Assembly (NCBI RefSeq): GCF_033547095.1 | Contig: NZ_CP137852.1 | Span: 2,473,501 to 2,537,500 of the forward strand | Reading direction: 5' to 3' | Length of the DNA stretch: 64,000 nucleotides | From: Sediminicoccus rosea | GTDB taxonomy: Bacteria; Pseudomonadota; Alphaproteobacteria; Acetobacterales; Acetobacteraceae | In this document: one piece after another, positions 1 to 9,619 of the stretch | Layout: every line of letters starts with the position of its first letter | Position numbering within the stretch: the first letter of the stretch is position 1 | The notes under the pieces: generated by a model | The model's database searches: none | What the model was told of the DNA's origin: nothing | What the model saw: only the letters and a program-made list of their open reading frames with translations | Program-made: the position numbers and the translations under genes

Positions 1-906
1 CGGCCCATCACCATCATCAGCGGCTTCCCCAATGGCTCGGGCATCGACATCTACATGCGCCGCATGGCCGAGCCGCTGGGCCGCGCGCTGGGGGGCGCCA
101 CCATCATCGTGGACCACCGCACCGGGGCCGGGGGCAATATCGGCTCGGACTTCGTGGCGAAGGCGCGGCCGGATGGCTACACCTTCTACTTCGGCACGGC
201 CGGCACGCATGCGATCAATGCGAGCCTCTACCGCACGCTGCCGTTCGATGTGGTGCGCGACTTCACGCCCATCGCGCATCTGGGCGATGTGCCCAACGCG
301 CTGACCGTCAGCATCGAGCGCCGGCCGCAATACACGGATTGCGCCGCGCTGCTGGCGGCCGCCCGCGCCAATCCGGGGCGGCTGAATTATGCCTCCACCG
401 GCAATGGCGCTTCCACGCACCTGGCCGGCGCGCAATTCGCGGTCGCTGCCAATGTGGACCTGACGCACGTGCCCTATCGCGGCCAGCCCGGCGCGCAGAC
501 GGCGCTGCTGGCGGGCGATGTGGATTTCTTCTTCAACCAGGTGGGCCCCGCACTCGGCCCCATCCGCCAGGGGCAGACCCGCGCTCTGGCGGTGACGACG
601 GCGCAGCGCCTCTCCATCCTGCCCGACGTGCCGACGGTGGCCGAGGCCTGCAACCTGCCGGGCTTCGTCAGCACCACCTGGTACGGCATGTTCGGCCCGG
701 CCAACCTGCCGGCTCCCATCGTGGAGCGCTTCTCGAACGCCCTCACCACCGTGCTGCGCGACCCCGAGTTCAGCAACTGGCTGGTGACCACGCAGGGCAT
801 CGCGCTGCCGCCGGTCTTCACGCCGGCCGAATTCGCCGCGATCCAGCGGCGTGACATCGCGAGCTGGGCCGAGATCGTCCGCCGCTCGGGCGCCTCGGTG
901 GATTGA
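1..906 (+). CDS. Bug/TctC-family tripartite tricarboxylate transporter substrate-binding protein (5' truncated)
   Basis: The reading frame is open from base 1, so the N-terminus, including any signal peptide, lies outside the window; 301 residues are visible. The visible start (ITIISGFPNGSGID) matches the family's first beta strand and ligand loop, followed by the typical VDHRTGAGGNIGSDFVAKA and PDGYTF blocks, a LNYASTGNGASTHLAG block and a VPTVAEA block near the C-terminus. Proteins of this family bind small carboxylates in the periplasm. No tctA/tctB membrane gene is next to it, as is common for orphan Bug proteins. A hydrolase gene starts one base after its stop, so the two are probably co-transcribed. 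The ligand cannot be told. Confidence 0.93.
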   Translation, partial: RPITIISGFPNGSGIDIYMRRMAEPLGRALGGATIIVDHRTGAGGNIGSDFVAKARPDGYTFYFGTAGTHAINASLYRTLPFDVVRDFTPIAHLGDVPNALTVSIERRPQYTDCAALLAAARANPGRLNYASTGNGASTHLAGAQFAVAANVDLTHVPYRGQPGAQTALLAGDVDFFFNQVGPALGPIRQGQTRALAVTTAQRLSILPDVPTVAEACNLPGFVSTTWYGMFGPANLPAPIVERFSNALTTVLRDPEFSNWLVTTQGIALPPVFTPAEFAAIQRRDIASWAEIVRRSGASVD

Positions 907-907
907 G

Positions 908-1744
908 GTGCGGCGGCGCGCGCTGGTCGGTGGCCTTCTGATGGCGCCGCTCATCGGCCAGGCCGCCGGGCCGGCTCGCGTCAGCTTCGAGGAGCCGAGC
1001 GGTGCCACGCCCGGCCCGATGAACGTGTTCCTGCACCGCCCCGCCGCCTGGCGGCCGGGCGGGCCCGTCGCGGTCGTCATGCACGGCATGGGGCGCAACG
1101 CCGATGGCTATCGCGACGCCTGGATCGCCCCGGCCGAAGCGCATGGATTCCTGGTGATCTGCCCGGAATTCTCCAATGCCAAGTTCCCGGGCGTGGAGTT
1201 CTACAACTACGGCCATGCCCGCGCGCCCGAGGCGGCCTGGACCTTCTTCGCCCTGGACCGCGCGGTGGCGGCGGCGCTGGCCGCGGTGGGTGCGCCGGCG
1301 CAGCCCTTCGCGCTCTATGGCCATTCGGCCGGCGCGCAATTCGTGCACCGCTACCTGCTGCTCACCGGCGCGCCGCACGCGAGGCGCATCGTGATCGCCA
1401 ATGCCGGCTGGTATTCCTGGCCCCGCTTCGACATCGCCTTCCCGCATGGCCTGGGCCAATCCTCGGCCACCGAGGCGGGGCTGCGCGCGGCGCTCGGCCG
1501 GCCGGTGACGATCCTGCTGGGCGAGGCCGACAACGATCCCACCCATTTCCAGCTGCGGCGCGACGCGGCGACCGATATGCAGGGGCTGCACCGCTTCGAG
1601 CGCGGGCAGAACTTCTTCGCGGCGGGCCGGGCGGCGGCGGCGGAGCGCGGCGTGCCCTTCGGCTGGACCCTCGCGACCGTGCCCGGCGTCGCCCATTCCA
1701 ACAGCGGCATGGCGGCGGCCGCCGCGGCGATCCTCGCCGTCTGA
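908..1744 (+). CDS. Exported alpha/beta hydrolase (PHB depolymerase/feruloyl esterase-like)
   Basis: About 278 residues from a GTG start one base after the stop of the preceding Bug gene. The N-terminus (VRRRALVGGLLMAPLIGQAAG) looks like a Sec or Tat signal peptide, and this decides the start; a longer upstream frame would bury it. An oxyanion-type HGMGRNADGY lies near residues 59-68, the nucleophile elbow GHSAG has Ser near 140, and PGVAHSNSG near the C-terminus supplies a candidate catalytic His. The family hydrolyses ester bonds, and the substrate is unknown. Co-location with a solute-binding protein suggests release and capture of an organic acid, which is inference. Confidence 0.8.
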   Translation: MRRRALVGGLLMAPLIGQAAGPARVSFEEPSGATPGPMNVFLHRPAAWRPGGPVAVVMHGMGRNADGYRDAWIAPAEAHGFLVICPEFSNAKFPGVEFYNYGHARAPEAAWTFFALDRAVAAALAAVGAPAQPFALYGHSAGAQFVHRYLLLTGAPHARRIVIANAGWYSWPRFDIAFPHGLGQSSATEAGLRAALGRPVTILLGEADNDPTHFQLRRDAATDMQGLHRFERGQNFFAAGRAAAAERGVPFGWTLATVPGVAHSNSGMAAAAAAILAV

Positions 1745-1789
1745 ATCGCGCGAGTTGACGCTTGCGTGACAGGGGTGCCTTTGCGTATT

Positions 1790-1809
1790 GTCATTGACAT
1801 GTCAGTGAC
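1790..1809. promoter_or_regulatory. Probable GntR operator (near-perfect 20-bp dyad)
   Basis: The dyad is centred on the perfect 10-bp palindrome TGACATGTCA (1795-1804), with flanking arms GTCAT and GTGAC that differ from perfect symmetry at one position. It ends 12 bases before the ATG of the GntR-family gene at 1822 and overlaps a possible -10 (TATTGT, 1786-1791) that has a weak -35 (TTGCGT, 1762-1767) 18 bases upstream. Size and position fit autoregulation by a FadR/FCD-type GntR protein, but binding is inferred. Confidence 0.55.
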
Positions 1810-1821
1810 CGCCACAGCCCC

Positions 1822-2505
1822 ATGTCGTTGGTGACCTCCCTGGAAGTGCCACCCTCGCTCACCGAGCGGGCCGTCGCGGCGCTGCGCCGTGAGATCCTGA
1901 CCACGCGCCTCGCCCCCGGCGAGACCGTGTCAGAGGCCGCGGTCGCGGCCCATCTGGAACTCGGCAAGGCGCCGGTGCGCGCCGCCCTTGCGCGCCTGGC
2001 CGAAGAAGGCCTCGTCCAGGCCGTCCCGCGCCGCGGCTGGATGGTCAGCCTCGTCACCATCCGCGACATCCATGAGGTCTTCGACCTGCGCCTGATGCTG
2101 GAGCCCGAGGCCGCGCGCCGCGCCGCCGGCCGGGTGGATGCCGTCATGCTGCGCCGCCTCGATGCCATCTGCGCCGAGGGCTATGACTGCGCCGATGCCG
2201 AGAGCGCCATGTGCTTTCTCGACGCCAACAAGCAGTTCCACGTCGCCATCGCCGAGCTTTCGGGCAATGCGCGCCTCGCCCGCCAGCTCGATCGCCTGCT
2301 GGATGAGAGCACGCGCATGCTGGTCCTGGGCCTGCGCCCGCGCGACCGCACGGGCGAGATGGCGCATGAGCACCACGCGCTGGTCGAGGCGCTGGCGCTG
2401 GGCCGTGCCGAAGAGGCCGCCCGGATCATGCACGAACAGGTTTCCGCGAGCCGCCAGATGGTGCTGGCAGCCCTCACCGCGCCCGATGCGAGGACCGCCG
2501 TATGA
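1822..2505 (+). CDS. GntR-family (FadR/FCD subfamily) transcriptional regulator
   Basis: 227 residues. An N-terminal winged helix-turn-helix (about 10-75, with LAPGETVSEAAVAAHL and PVRAALARLAEEGLV) is followed by an all-helical FCD ligand domain (about 85-210). The metal-site pattern of that domain is recognisable in FLDANKQFHVAIAELSGN and HEHHALVEAL. It overlaps the next gene by four bases (ATGA), so regulator and cupin are co-translated. A dyad just upstream is its likely operator. The ligand is unknown; the adjacent cysteine-dioxygenase-like enzyme suggests a thiol or small organic acid, which is inference. Confidence 0.9.
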   Translation: MSLVTSLEVPPSLTERAVAALRREILTTRLAPGETVSEAAVAAHLELGKAPVRAALARLAEEGLVQAVPRRGWMVSLVTIRDIHEVFDLRLMLEPEAARRAAGRVDAVMLRRLDAICAEGYDCADAESAMCFLDANKQFHVAIAELSGNARLARQLDRLLDESTRMLVLGLRPRDRTGEMAHEHHALVEALALGRAEEAARIMHEQVSASRQMVLAALTAPDARTAV

Positions 2506-3032
2506 ACATGATCTCGGCCCGCCCCAGCCTGGAGAAAGCCGGGCTGGACAACCTGCTCTCCGACATCCGCGTGGCCGCGCGCCGCCCGCTGGAGGAGCGC
2601 CCGGGTGCCGTCGCCGCCGCCATCGCGCCCTATCTGGGCGATGCCTGCCTGCTGGACGGCAAGGACTGTCCCTCCAACCCCGACCGCTATGTCCGCCACC
2701 TGCTGGATGAGGGCGAGGGCTATGCCGTGGTGGCCCTGGTCTGGCGGCCCGGCCAGATGTCGCCCGTGCATTCGCACCACACCTGGTGCGCGCTGGGCGT
2801 CCACCGGGGCACGCTGACCGAGCATTTCTTCGCACCAGGCACCGATGCGGGCGCGCTGCCCCGGCCCAAGGCCGCGCATCTGCGCGCCGAGGGCGATACG
2901 AGCCACGGCCCGGGCTGCCCGGACCTGATCCACCGCATCGCCAATTGCTGCGCAGAGACGGCGGTCTCCATCCATGTCTATGGCGTGCCCTATGCGGAAT
3001 TCGCCGACGGGGTGAACCGCATCCTCGCCTGA
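2502..3032 (+). CDS. Cysteine dioxygenase-like cupin
   Basis: 176 residues, a single cupin domain of the cysteine-dioxygenase type. The motif PVHSHHTWCALGVHRG at 88-102 supplies two iron-binding histidines (H90, H92), and H144 in DLIHRIAN is the likely third. Relatives oxidise the thiol of cysteine or 3-mercaptopropionate to a sulfinate with O2, or belong to uncharacterised metal cupins; the substrate here is not settled. The start overlaps the GntR stop (ATGA), which implies that GntR controls it. The DMT exporter 55 bases downstream may belong to the same unit. Confidence 0.82.
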   Translation: MNMISARPSLEKAGLDNLLSDIRVAARRPLEERPGAVAAAIAPYLGDACLLDGKDCPSNPDRYVRHLLDEGEGYAVVALVWRPGQMSPVHSHHTWCALGVHRGTLTEHFFAPGTDAGALPRPKAAHLRAEGDTSHGPGCPDLIHRIANCCAETAVSIHVYGVPYAEFADGVNRILA

Positions 3033-3045
3033 CCGCCATGCAGCG

Positions 3046-3068
3046 GCGCGGGTTGACGCAACCCGCGC
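3046..3068. other. Intergenic hairpin between cupin and DMT exporter
   Basis: Arms GCGCGGGTT (3046-3054) and AACCCGCGC (3060-3068) pair perfectly over 9 bp around a 5-base loop, followed at once by a smaller GTGC/GCAC hairpin (3069-3079). There is no T-tract, so it is not a canonical intrinsic terminator. It may attenuate or stabilise the transcript before the exporter gene. Confidence 0.4.
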
Positions 3069-3087
3069 GTGCATCGCACCTGGGGCC

Positions 3088-3981
3088 GTGAACATCAGCC
3101 CCAAGATCCTGGCCGGCCTGCTCATCGGGCTCCTGGCCTCCACCATCTGGGGTGGGCATGCCGCCGTCGCGCGGCTGGCGCTCAGCGGGCAGGGCCTTCA
3201 TGTCCTCGACCTTCTCTTCTGCCGCTACATCCCGGCCTCGCTGCTGTTGCTGCCGCTGATCTGGCGCGAGCGCGCGGCCATGAGGAACCTCGGCTGGCGC
3301 CGCATCTTCGCGCTCTTCCTCTTCGGTGGAATGTGCAACCTCATCCTCTTCGTCGGCGCGCTGAACTACGCGCCGGCGACCCATGGCTCGACCATCGCGC
3401 CGATGACCAACCCCGTGGCGGGCGCGCTCTTCGCTTGGTGGCTCCTGAAGGAGCGGCCCACGCCCGGGCGCCTCGCGGCACTCGCCGCCATGCTGGCCGG
3501 GGTGCTCATCATCGCCTGGGACGGGCTCGGCATGCATCCCGGCGCCTGGCGGGGCGACCTGATGCTGATCGGCGCGGGTGCCACCTGGGCGATGTTCACC
3601 ATCCTGCTGCGCCGCTGGCAGGTGCCGGCCATCCCGGCGACGGCGGCCGTGACGCTCGTCTCGGTGCCCTTCGTGCTGCCGCCCTTCCTCTGGTTCCGCG
3701 CCGAGGCCTTCTTCGCCCTGCCCACCCCGCTCATCCTCTGGATGCTGGTGGCGCAGGGCGTGCTGCTCGGCGTCGTCTCCATGCTGCTCTTCGCGCGCAG
3801 CGTGGAAATGTTGGGCGCCACGCGCGCCAGCACGCTGTCCGTCGTGGTGCCGGTGATGGGCCTCATCACCTCGGCGCTGCTGCTGGGCGAGACGATCGGC
3901 CCGGTGAAGGCGCTGGGGGCCACGCTGTCGGTGAGTGCGATGCTGGTGGCGGTGCTCTTCACCGGCCGCCGCGTGGGCTGA
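3088..3981 (+). CDS. EamA/DMT-superfamily transporter
   Basis: 297 residues from a GTG start, with ten predicted transmembrane segments in two EamA repeats. The N-terminal repeat begins LLIGLLASTIWGGHAAVARLAL; the second ends in VVPVMGLITSALLLGETIGPVKALGATL, the typical last-helices motif. Members export amino acids, metabolites or drugs across the inner membrane. Its stop abuts the stop of the convergent AraC gene with no bases between, leaving no room for a terminator between them. Confidence 0.88.
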   Translation: MNISPKILAGLLIGLLASTIWGGHAAVARLALSGQGLHVLDLLFCRYIPASLLLLPLIWRERAAMRNLGWRRIFALFLFGGMCNLILFVGALNYAPATHGSTIAPMTNPVAGALFAWWLLKERPTPGRLAALAAMLAGVLIIAWDGLGMHPGAWRGDLMLIGAGATWAMFTILLRRWQVPAIPATAAVTLVSVPFVLPPFLWFRAEAFFALPTPLILWMLVAQGVLLGVVSMLLFARSVEMLGATRASTLSVVVPVMGLITSALLLGETIGPVKALGATLSVSAMLVAVLFTGRRVG

Positions 3982-5016
3982 TCAGAAGGCGCGCAGCCAG
4001 TCCCGCAGCGCGGGGGCGGAGGGGCCGTCCAGCGCCAGCGGCCGCATCGCATGGCCGGCCAGGGCGGCCGCGCGCACCTCGCTCGGCGTCGCGCCGAATT
4101 CGCGGCGGAAGGCGCGGCTGAAGGCGGAAGGGTCATGGAAGCCGCAGGCCTCGGCCACCTGGGCGATGCTACGGCCATCCCGGTCGTCGCTCAGCGCGGC
4201 GTGGCTCGCCTCCAGCCGAAGCTTCTGGATGTAGCGCGCCACACCGCCCTCGCCCTCCAGCAGGCGGTAGAGCTGCGAGCGCGAGGTGCCAGCGAGCCGG
4301 CAGAGCAGTTGCGGCGAAAGCCGGGCCGAGCCCAGATGGGCGCGGATGGCGCGGCGCACGCGGGCAAGGCGCGTCGCCTCCATCTGGCCCTCGGCCAGCG
4401 CCAGCCGATCCGGGTTGGGTTGGACGCAGGCGGCGACCATGGCGGCGATGGCCTCGGGCAGGCGGGCCGCCTCCTCGGGCTCGAGCTGCGGGATGCGGCG
4501 CGCCAGGAGCTGCATGTAGTCGGCCAGCAACTGGCCCAGCATGCCCTGCAGCGGCATGTCGCAGGCGGCATCCAGCGGGCCGGCCAGCGCCTCCAGCCGG
4601 TCGCGCGAGAGGTAGAGCTGCAGGCGCTGGTCGGCATCGCGCTCGCTCACCAGCTCCTGGCCCAGGCTGACGATGAAGGGCACGCCGGCCGGGATGCGAA
4701 CCCGCCCGCGCGGCGTCTGCAATTGCGTCTCGGCGCCGCCGAGCGTGAGCGACCAATGGTCCACCGGATTGCGGCGCACCAATTGCCGCGTGCGCATCAC
4801 GCGCAGCCCCGGTGCCGTGACCTGGCTGATCCCCATCCCGGCAAGCGGCCAGGCGAGGCTCTCGGCGAGGAAGCCCGCGCCGTCGGGCTCCGGCTGCTCC
4901 AGGTCGAAGACGGAATCGAACCAGCCTCGCCAGGCGGCCACCTGCTCGTCGGGCCGCAGGCCGTGCGTGCGCAGGATGACGGGCTGGAAGCCACGGGGCG
5001 CGGGAGGGGTGCTCAT
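3982..5016 (-). CDS. AraC-family transcriptional regulator (AraC-binding-like N-terminal domain)
   Basis: 344 residues. The C-terminal third carries the two AraC helix-turn-helix units, ending in the hallmark AEACGFHDPSAFSRAFRREFGATPSEVR; the N-terminal two thirds resemble the AraC-binding-like ligand domain. The start is set by an ATGA overlap with the upstream thioesterase gene, making it the last gene of the leftward hutH-hutI-thioesterase-araC unit. Position suggests control of histidine or aromatic catabolism, although classical hut regulation uses HutC (GntR type), so this is inference. Confidence 0.85.
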   Translation of the reverse strand: MSTPPAPRGFQPVILRTHGLRPDEQVAAWRGWFDSVFDLEQPEPDGAGFLAESLAWPLAGMGISQVTAPGLRVMRTRQLVRRNPVDHWSLTLGGAETQLQTPRGRVRIPAGVPFIVSLGQELVSERDADQRLQLYLSRDRLEALAGPLDAACDMPLQGMLGQLLADYMQLLARRIPQLEPEEAARLPEAIAAMVAACVQPNPDRLALAEGQMEATRLARVRRAIRAHLGSARLSPQLLCRLAGTSRSQLYRLLEGEGGVARYIQKLRLEASHAALSDDRDGRSIAQVAEACGFHDPSAFSRAFRREFGATPSEVRAAALAGHAMRPLALDGPSAPALRDWLRAF

Positions 5017-5450
5017 CGTGCCGGTCCGTCCGGCGGACGGCCGCGCACCCAGCTGGTGGTCACGTGCACAGAGACGTCCTTTGTTTCCAGGGGGCGGACC
5101 AGGATCTCCCCGAAGATGCTGCGCCCCTGGCCTTTGATCAGCCGCGCGGTCGCGGATATGGGGCCGGGGCCGCAGGGGCGCAAGAAATTCACATGCATGT
5201 TCGCGGTCAGGCTCTCGTCGCGCCCCTCGCTGCCCGCCAGCAGCACCGCCCACATGGCCATGTCGGCCAGGCCCATGATGGCGGGGCCGGAGACGGTGTT
5301 GCCCGGGCGCAGCAGCGCGGGGTTGTGCGGCAGCTCCAGCACCGCCTCCTCCGCGCTGGCCGAGAGGACGCGCACGCCCCAGGCCGCGGCCAGCGGCACG
5401 CCACGATGGATGATGGCCTCGATCTCGGCCAGGGAGAGGGGGGGCGTCAT
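5013..5450 (-). CDS. PaaI-family hotdog-fold acyl-CoA thioesterase
   Basis: 145 residues, one hotdog domain. The motif [23 protein letters not shown] aligns with the HGGxxxALAD-type active-site helix of PaaI thioesterases (the acidic residue is the Asp of GLADMA), followed by [27 protein letters not shown]. Such enzymes hydrolyse acyl-CoA thioesters. It is translationally coupled on both sides: its ATG overlaps the hutI stop and its stop overlaps the AraC start. A thioesterase has no step in histidine breakdown, so its role in this unit is unclear. Confidence 0.85.
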   Translation of the reverse strand: MTPPLSLAEIEAIIHRGVPLAAAWGVRVLSASAEEAVLELPHNPALLRPGNTVSGPAIMGLADMAMWAVLLAGSEGRDESLTANMHVNFLRPCGPGPISATARLIKGQGRSIFGEILVRPLETKDVSVHVTTSWVRGRPPDGPAR

Positions 5451-6661
5451 GCGGGCAGGCCGGCCACGACGCGCCCCGCGCAGGGATTGCCGCCCAGCCA
5501 GTAGCAGAGCTCCGCCGGACGCTGGATGCGGTAGAGGGCGAGGTCGCAGCGCATCCCCTCCGCCAGCACGCCACGATCGGCAAGGCCGAGTGCCGCGGCG
5601 GCGTGGCGGGTCACGCCCAGCAGCGCCTCTGGCACCGTCATCCGGAACAGCGTGCAGCCGAGGTTGAGCATCAGCAGCAGCGAGAGCGCGGGCGAGGAGC
5701 CCGGGTTCATGTCGGTGGAGAGCGCCATGCGGCAGCCATGTTCGCGCATGGCGGCGATCGGCGGGAAATGCGTCTCGCGCAGCATGAGCGTGGCGCCGGG
5801 CAGCAGGACGGCGACGGTGCCGGCCTTCGCCATGGCGGCGATGCCCGCGGCGTTGCTGCGCTCCAGATGGTCGGCCGAGAGCGCGCCATGGGCGGCGGCC
5901 AGCGCCGCGCCGCCGCCATCGGTCAGCTGGTCGGCATGCAGCTTCACCGGCAGGCCGAGGCGCTTCGCCGCGGTGAAGAGCGTCGCGGTCTCGTCGGGCG
6001 TGAAGGCGATGCTCTCGCAGAAGGCATCCACCGCATCGGCCAGGCCCTCGGCCGCCGCGCGGGGCAGGATCTCCTCCACCACATGGCGCAGGTAGTCGCC
6101 CTGGCGGCCCTTGTATTCCGGCGGCACGGCATGGGCGGCGAGGAGCGAAGTCACCACGCTCACCTGACGCTGCGCGCCCAGCGCGCGGGCAGCGCGGAGC
6201 TGGCGCAGTTCGGCGTCCAATTCCAGCCCGTAGCCCGACTTGATCTCGACGGTGGTGACGCCCTCGCGCAGCAGCGCATCCAGCCGGGGCAGGGCGGCCT
6301 GGACGAGCTGCGCGTCATTCGCGGCGCGTGTGGCGCGCATGGTGGAGAGGATGCCACCGCCGGCGCGGGCGATCTCCTCGTAGGTCGCGCCGCCGAGGCG
6401 CATCTCGAACTCGGCCGAGCGGTTGCCGCCGAAGACGAGATGGGTGTGGCAATCGATCAGCCCGGGCAGGATCCAGGCGCCGCCGCAATCGGTGACCGGT
6501 GCATCATGCGCGGGCAGCGCCGCACGCGGCCCGATCCAGGCGATGCGGCCATCCCTGGCCGCGACGGCGCCATCCTCGATGATGCCCAGCGCGTCATCCC
6601 GCATGGTGGCGAGGTGCGCGTTCAGCCAGACATGGTCGAACACCGGAGGCGGGGGGCTCAT
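5447..6661 (-). CDS. hutI: Imidazolonepropionase
   Basis: 404 residues, the normal length for HutI. It opens the imidazolone ring of 4-imidazolone-5-propionate to give N-formimino-L-glutamate, the third step of histidine degradation, in the cytoplasm. This is an amidohydrolase-fold metalloenzyme: [12 protein letters not shown] supplies H72 and H74, KLHADQ and SADHLERSN give later metal and substrate residues, and [10 protein letters not shown] carries the conserved Asp. The start overlaps the hutH stop by four bases. The urocanase gene (hutU) that would make its substrate is not in the window. Confidence 0.96.
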   Translation of the reverse strand: MSPPPPVFDHVWLNAHLATMRDDALGIIEDGAVAARDGRIAWIGPRAALPAHDAPVTDCGGAWILPGLIDCHTHLVFGGNRSAEFEMRLGGATYEEIARAGGGILSTMRATRAANDAQLVQAALPRLDALLREGVTTVEIKSGYGLELDAELRQLRAARALGAQRQVSVVTSLLAAHAVPPEYKGRQGDYLRHVVEEILPRAAAEGLADAVDAFCESIAFTPDETATLFTAAKRLGLPVKLHADQLTDGGGAALAAAHGALSADHLERSNAAGIAAMAKAGTVAVLLPGATLMLRETHFPPIAAMREHGCRMALSTDMNPGSSPALSLLLMLNLGCTLFRMTVPEALLGVTRHAAAALGLADRGVLAEGMRCDLALYRIQRPAELCYWLGGNPCAGRVVAGLPA

Positions 6662-8160
6662 GCCAGCGGGACTTCCACGTCGCGCAGCAGGGCGCGGGCG
6701 GCGGCGATGTCGGGCGCCATCAGCCGATCCTCATCCCAGGGGGCGACCACGCCGCGCAGCCGGGCATGCGCGGCCTCGATCGCGGCGCTGCTGGTGAGTG
6801 GGCGGTGGAAGCCGATGCCCTGCGCAGCGGCGAGGTATTCGATGGCGAGGATGCCCTCGACGTTCTCGGCCATGGGGGTCAGGCGCAGCGCGGCATTGGT
6901 CGCCATGGAGACATGGTCCTCCTGGTTCGCGGAGGTGGGCAGGCTGTCCACGCTGCGCGGCGTCGCCATGGCGCGGTTCTCGGCGGCGAGCGCGGCCGCC
7001 GTCACCTGCGCGATCATGAAGCCCGAATTCAGCCCGCCCGCCTGCACCAGGAAGGCCGGCAGGCCGGAGAGCACGGGGTCGGTCAGGAGTGCGATCCGCC
7101 GCTCGGCGATGGCGCCGATCTCGGCGAGCGCGAGCGCCAGCGTATCGGCCGCGAAGGCCACGGGCTCGGCGTGGAAATTGCCGCCGGAGAGGAGTTCGCC
7201 GCCCGCGACCAGCAGCGGATTGTCCGTCACAGCATTGGCCTCGCGCTCCAGCGTGCCGCCGGCCTGTTCGATCAGGTCGAGGCAGGCGCCCATCACCTGG
7301 GGCTGGCAGCGGAGGCAATAGGGGTCCTGCACGCGGATGTCGCCCTCGCGATGGCTGTCGCGGATGGCGCTGCCGGCGAGCAACTGGCGCAGCGCCTCCG
7401 CCACGCGGATCTGGCCGGGCTGGCCGCGCAGCGCATGGATGCGCGGATCGAAGGGCGTGTCGGAGCCGCGCGCGGCATCCACGCTCATCGCCCCCGTCAG
7501 CAGCGCGGCGCGCAGCAGGTCCCCCGCGCGGTAGAGGGCATCGAGCGCGATGGCGGTGCTGACCTGCGTGCCGTTCAGCAGCGCCAGACCCTCCTTCGGC
7601 CCCAGCACCAGCGGCGCACGGCCGATGGCGGCGAGTGCCGTCGCACCGCCATGAGTCACATGCTGCGCGTCGGTCGCCGAACCCTCGCCCACCAGCACCA
7701 GAGAGAGATGCGCGAGCGGCGCGAGGTCACCCGAGGCGCCGACCGAGCCCTGGGCCGGCACGTCGGGCAGCATGTCGGCCTCCAGCAGGGCGAGCAGGGT
7801 CTCGACGATCTCGGGCCGCGCACCCGAGGCGCCGCGCGCGAGGGAGGCCGCCTTCAGCGCCAGGATCAGCCGCACGACGGGGCGCGGCAGATTCGCCCCG
7901 GTGCCGGCCGCGTGGCTGCGCAGCAGGTTGAGCTGGAGCTTCGCGAGGTCGCCCTCGGCGATGCGGGTGGAGGCGAGCTTGCCGAAGCCCGTGTTGACGC
8001 CGTAGAGCGCGGCGCCGCTGGCCAGCGCCTTCTCGAGGGTGGCGAGCCCGGCCGCGACATCATCGCGCCAGCCCGGCGCCAGCGTGAGCGGGGCCCCATC
8101 GCGGATGGCGCGCCAATCGGGAAGCCGGGCCTGGCCGGCGGCAAAGGTGATGCATGTCAT
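6658..8160 (-). CDS. hutH: Histidine ammonia-lyase
   Basis: 500 residues, typical length. It converts L-histidine to urocanate and ammonia. The self-formed MIO electrophile comes from Ala142-Ser143-Gly144 within [14 protein letters not shown]; Tyr53 in YGVNTGFG is the conserved catalytic tyrosine, and [10 protein letters not shown] and the GGNFHAEP block are intact. It is the first gene of a leftward unit with hutI, a thioesterase and an AraC regulator, and faces hutF across 100 bases that probably hold both promoters. I found no convincing operator in that gap, only GC-rich short dyads. Confidence 0.97.
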   Translation of the reverse strand: MTCITFAAGQARLPDWRAIRDGAPLTLAPGWRDDVAAGLATLEKALASGAALYGVNTGFGKLASTRIAEGDLAKLQLNLLRSHAAGTGANLPRPVVRLILALKAASLARGASGARPEIVETLLALLEADMLPDVPAQGSVGASGDLAPLAHLSLVLVGEGSATDAQHVTHGGATALAAIGRAPLVLGPKEGLALLNGTQVSTAIALDALYRAGDLLRAALLTGAMSVDAARGSDTPFDPRIHALRGQPGQIRVAEALRQLLAGSAIRDSHREGDIRVQDPYCLRCQPQVMGACLDLIEQAGGTLEREANAVTDNPLLVAGGELLSGGNFHAEPVAFAADTLALALAEIGAIAERRIALLTDPVLSGLPAFLVQAGGLNSGFMIAQVTAAALAAENRAMATPRSVDSLPTSANQEDHVSMATNAALRLTPMAENVEGILAIEYLAAAQGIGFHRPLTSSAAIEAAHARLRGVVAPWDEDRLMAPDIAAARALLRDVEVPLA

Positions 8161-8260
8161 GCTTGCCAGAATAGAACGCCCCGCGCCGGGGGGCCATCAC
8201 GGGCTTGCGCCGGACTGGCCGGGCCGCGATGTTTCTCCGCATCGTCACCAAGGGATTCCG

Positions 8261-9619
8261 ATGGCCGAGTTCTTTGCCCACCACGCCCTGTTGCCCGGCG
8301 GATGGGCCGCCGATGTGCGGATCGCCTGCGACGCCGCGGGCCAGATCACCGAGGTCACGCCCGGGGCCGCCCCCGGTGCCGCGCGCCGCCTGCGCGGCCA
8401 TGTCATTCCCGGCATCGCCAACCTGCACAGCCACGCCTTCCAGCGCGCCATGGCCGGCGGCGCCGAGCGCCGCAGCCCCGCGGGGCGCGACAGCTTCTGG
8501 ACCTGGCGCGAGACCATGTACCGCTTCGCCCTCAGCATCACGCCGGAGGATGCGGAAGCCATCGCCGCCCAGCTCTATGCCGAATGCCTGGAGCGCGGCT
8601 TTACCCAGATCGCCGAGTTCCACTACCTGCACCACGCGCCGGATGGCGCGCCCCATGCCGACCGCTCGGAGATGGCGCAGCGCCTCTTCGCGGCTGCGGC
8701 GGGCACGGGCATGGGCATCACCATGCTGCCCAGCCTCTACCGCCATGGCGGCATCTTCGGCGCGCCGCCGCATGACGGGCAGCGCCGCTTCCTGAACGAC
8801 CTGGACGGGTTCCACGAGATCCTCGCCCGCGTGCAGGCCACCGCCGCCACGCAGCGCAACGCCGCCTGGGGTGTGGCGCCGCACAGCCTGCGCGCGGTGA
8901 CGCCCGCCATGCTGCAGGCGATGGCGGCGCTCGATTGCCCCATCCATATCCACGCCGCCGAGCAGGAGAAGGAGGTGGAGGAATGCCTCGCCGCCACCGG
9001 CCTGCGCCCCGTGGAATGGCTGCTGCGGAACACGCCGCTGGATGCGCGCTGGGTGCTGATCCATGCGACGCACATGACGGCGGAGGAAACCCGCGCCTTG
9101 GCCGCGACCGGCGCCGTGGCGGGGCTTTGCCCGAGCACCGAGGCCTCGCTGGGCGATGGCGTCTTCCCGCTGCCCGACTACCTCGCCGCCGAGGGGCGTC
9201 TCGGCTTCGGCACGGACAGCCATGTGGGCATCTGCCCCGCCGCCGAGCTGCGCCAGCTCGAGACCAGCCAGCGCCTCGCGCTCGAGCTGCGCAGCGTGGC
9301 CACGGACGAGGCGCGGCCGCATCCCGGGCGCGGCCTGCTGGAACGCGCCGTGGCCGGCGGCGCCCAGGCCTGCGGCGTGGCGATGGGCGGCATCGCCCCC
9401 GGCCTGCGCTGCGACCTGGTGGAGCTGGATGACGAGCACCCGACGCTGGTGGGCCGCCACGGCGACGGGTTGCTGGACGCCTGGTGCTTCGGCCCGGCTG
9501 ACCGGATGGTCCGCAGCGTGGCCGTGGGCGGCACGGTGGTGGTGGAAGGCGGCCGCCACATCCGCGAAGGCGCGATCCGCGAGAATTTCACCCGCACGAT
9601 GAAGAGGCTCGGCGCATGA
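8261..9619 (+). CDS. hutF: Formimidoylglutamate deiminase
   Basis: 452 residues from the ATG at 8261; a longer in-frame extension upstream has no family similarity. HutF deiminates N-formimino-L-glutamate to N-formyl-L-glutamate and ammonia, the branch used by organisms that finish histidine breakdown with N-formylglutamate deformylase (HutG) instead of formiminoglutamase. NLHSHAFQRAMAG gives the metal ligands H56 and H58; HIHAAEQ, HATHM and GTDSH supply the remaining metal and catalytic residues. The gene overlaps the next SDR gene (ATGA). hutG is not nearby. Confidence 0.94.
   Translation: MAEFFAHHALLPGGWAADVRIACDAAGQITEVTPGAAPGAARRLRGHVIPGIANLHSHAFQRAMAGGAERRSPAGRDSFWTWRETMYRFALSITPEDAEAIAAQLYAECLERGFTQIAEFHYLHHAPDGAPHADRSEMAQRLFAAAAGTGMGITMLPSLYRHGGIFGAPPHDGQRRFLNDLDGFHEILARVQATAATQRNAAWGVAPHSLRAVTPAMLQAMAALDCPIHIHAAEQEKEVEECLAATGLRPVEWLLRNTPLDARWVLIHATHMTAEETRALAATGAVAGLCPSTEASLGDGVFPLPDYLAAEGRLGFGTDSHVGICPAAELRQLETSQRLALELRSVATDEARPHPGRGLLERAVAGGAQACGVAMGGIAPGLRCDLVELDDEHPTLVGRHGDGLLDAWCFGPADRMVRSVAVGGTVVVEGGRHIREGAIRENFTRTMKRLGA

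Noticed and set aside
8161-8260. HutC-type operator between hutH and hutF
   Set aside because: I saw only GC-rich short dyads and nothing resembling a convincing operator or -35/-10 pair.
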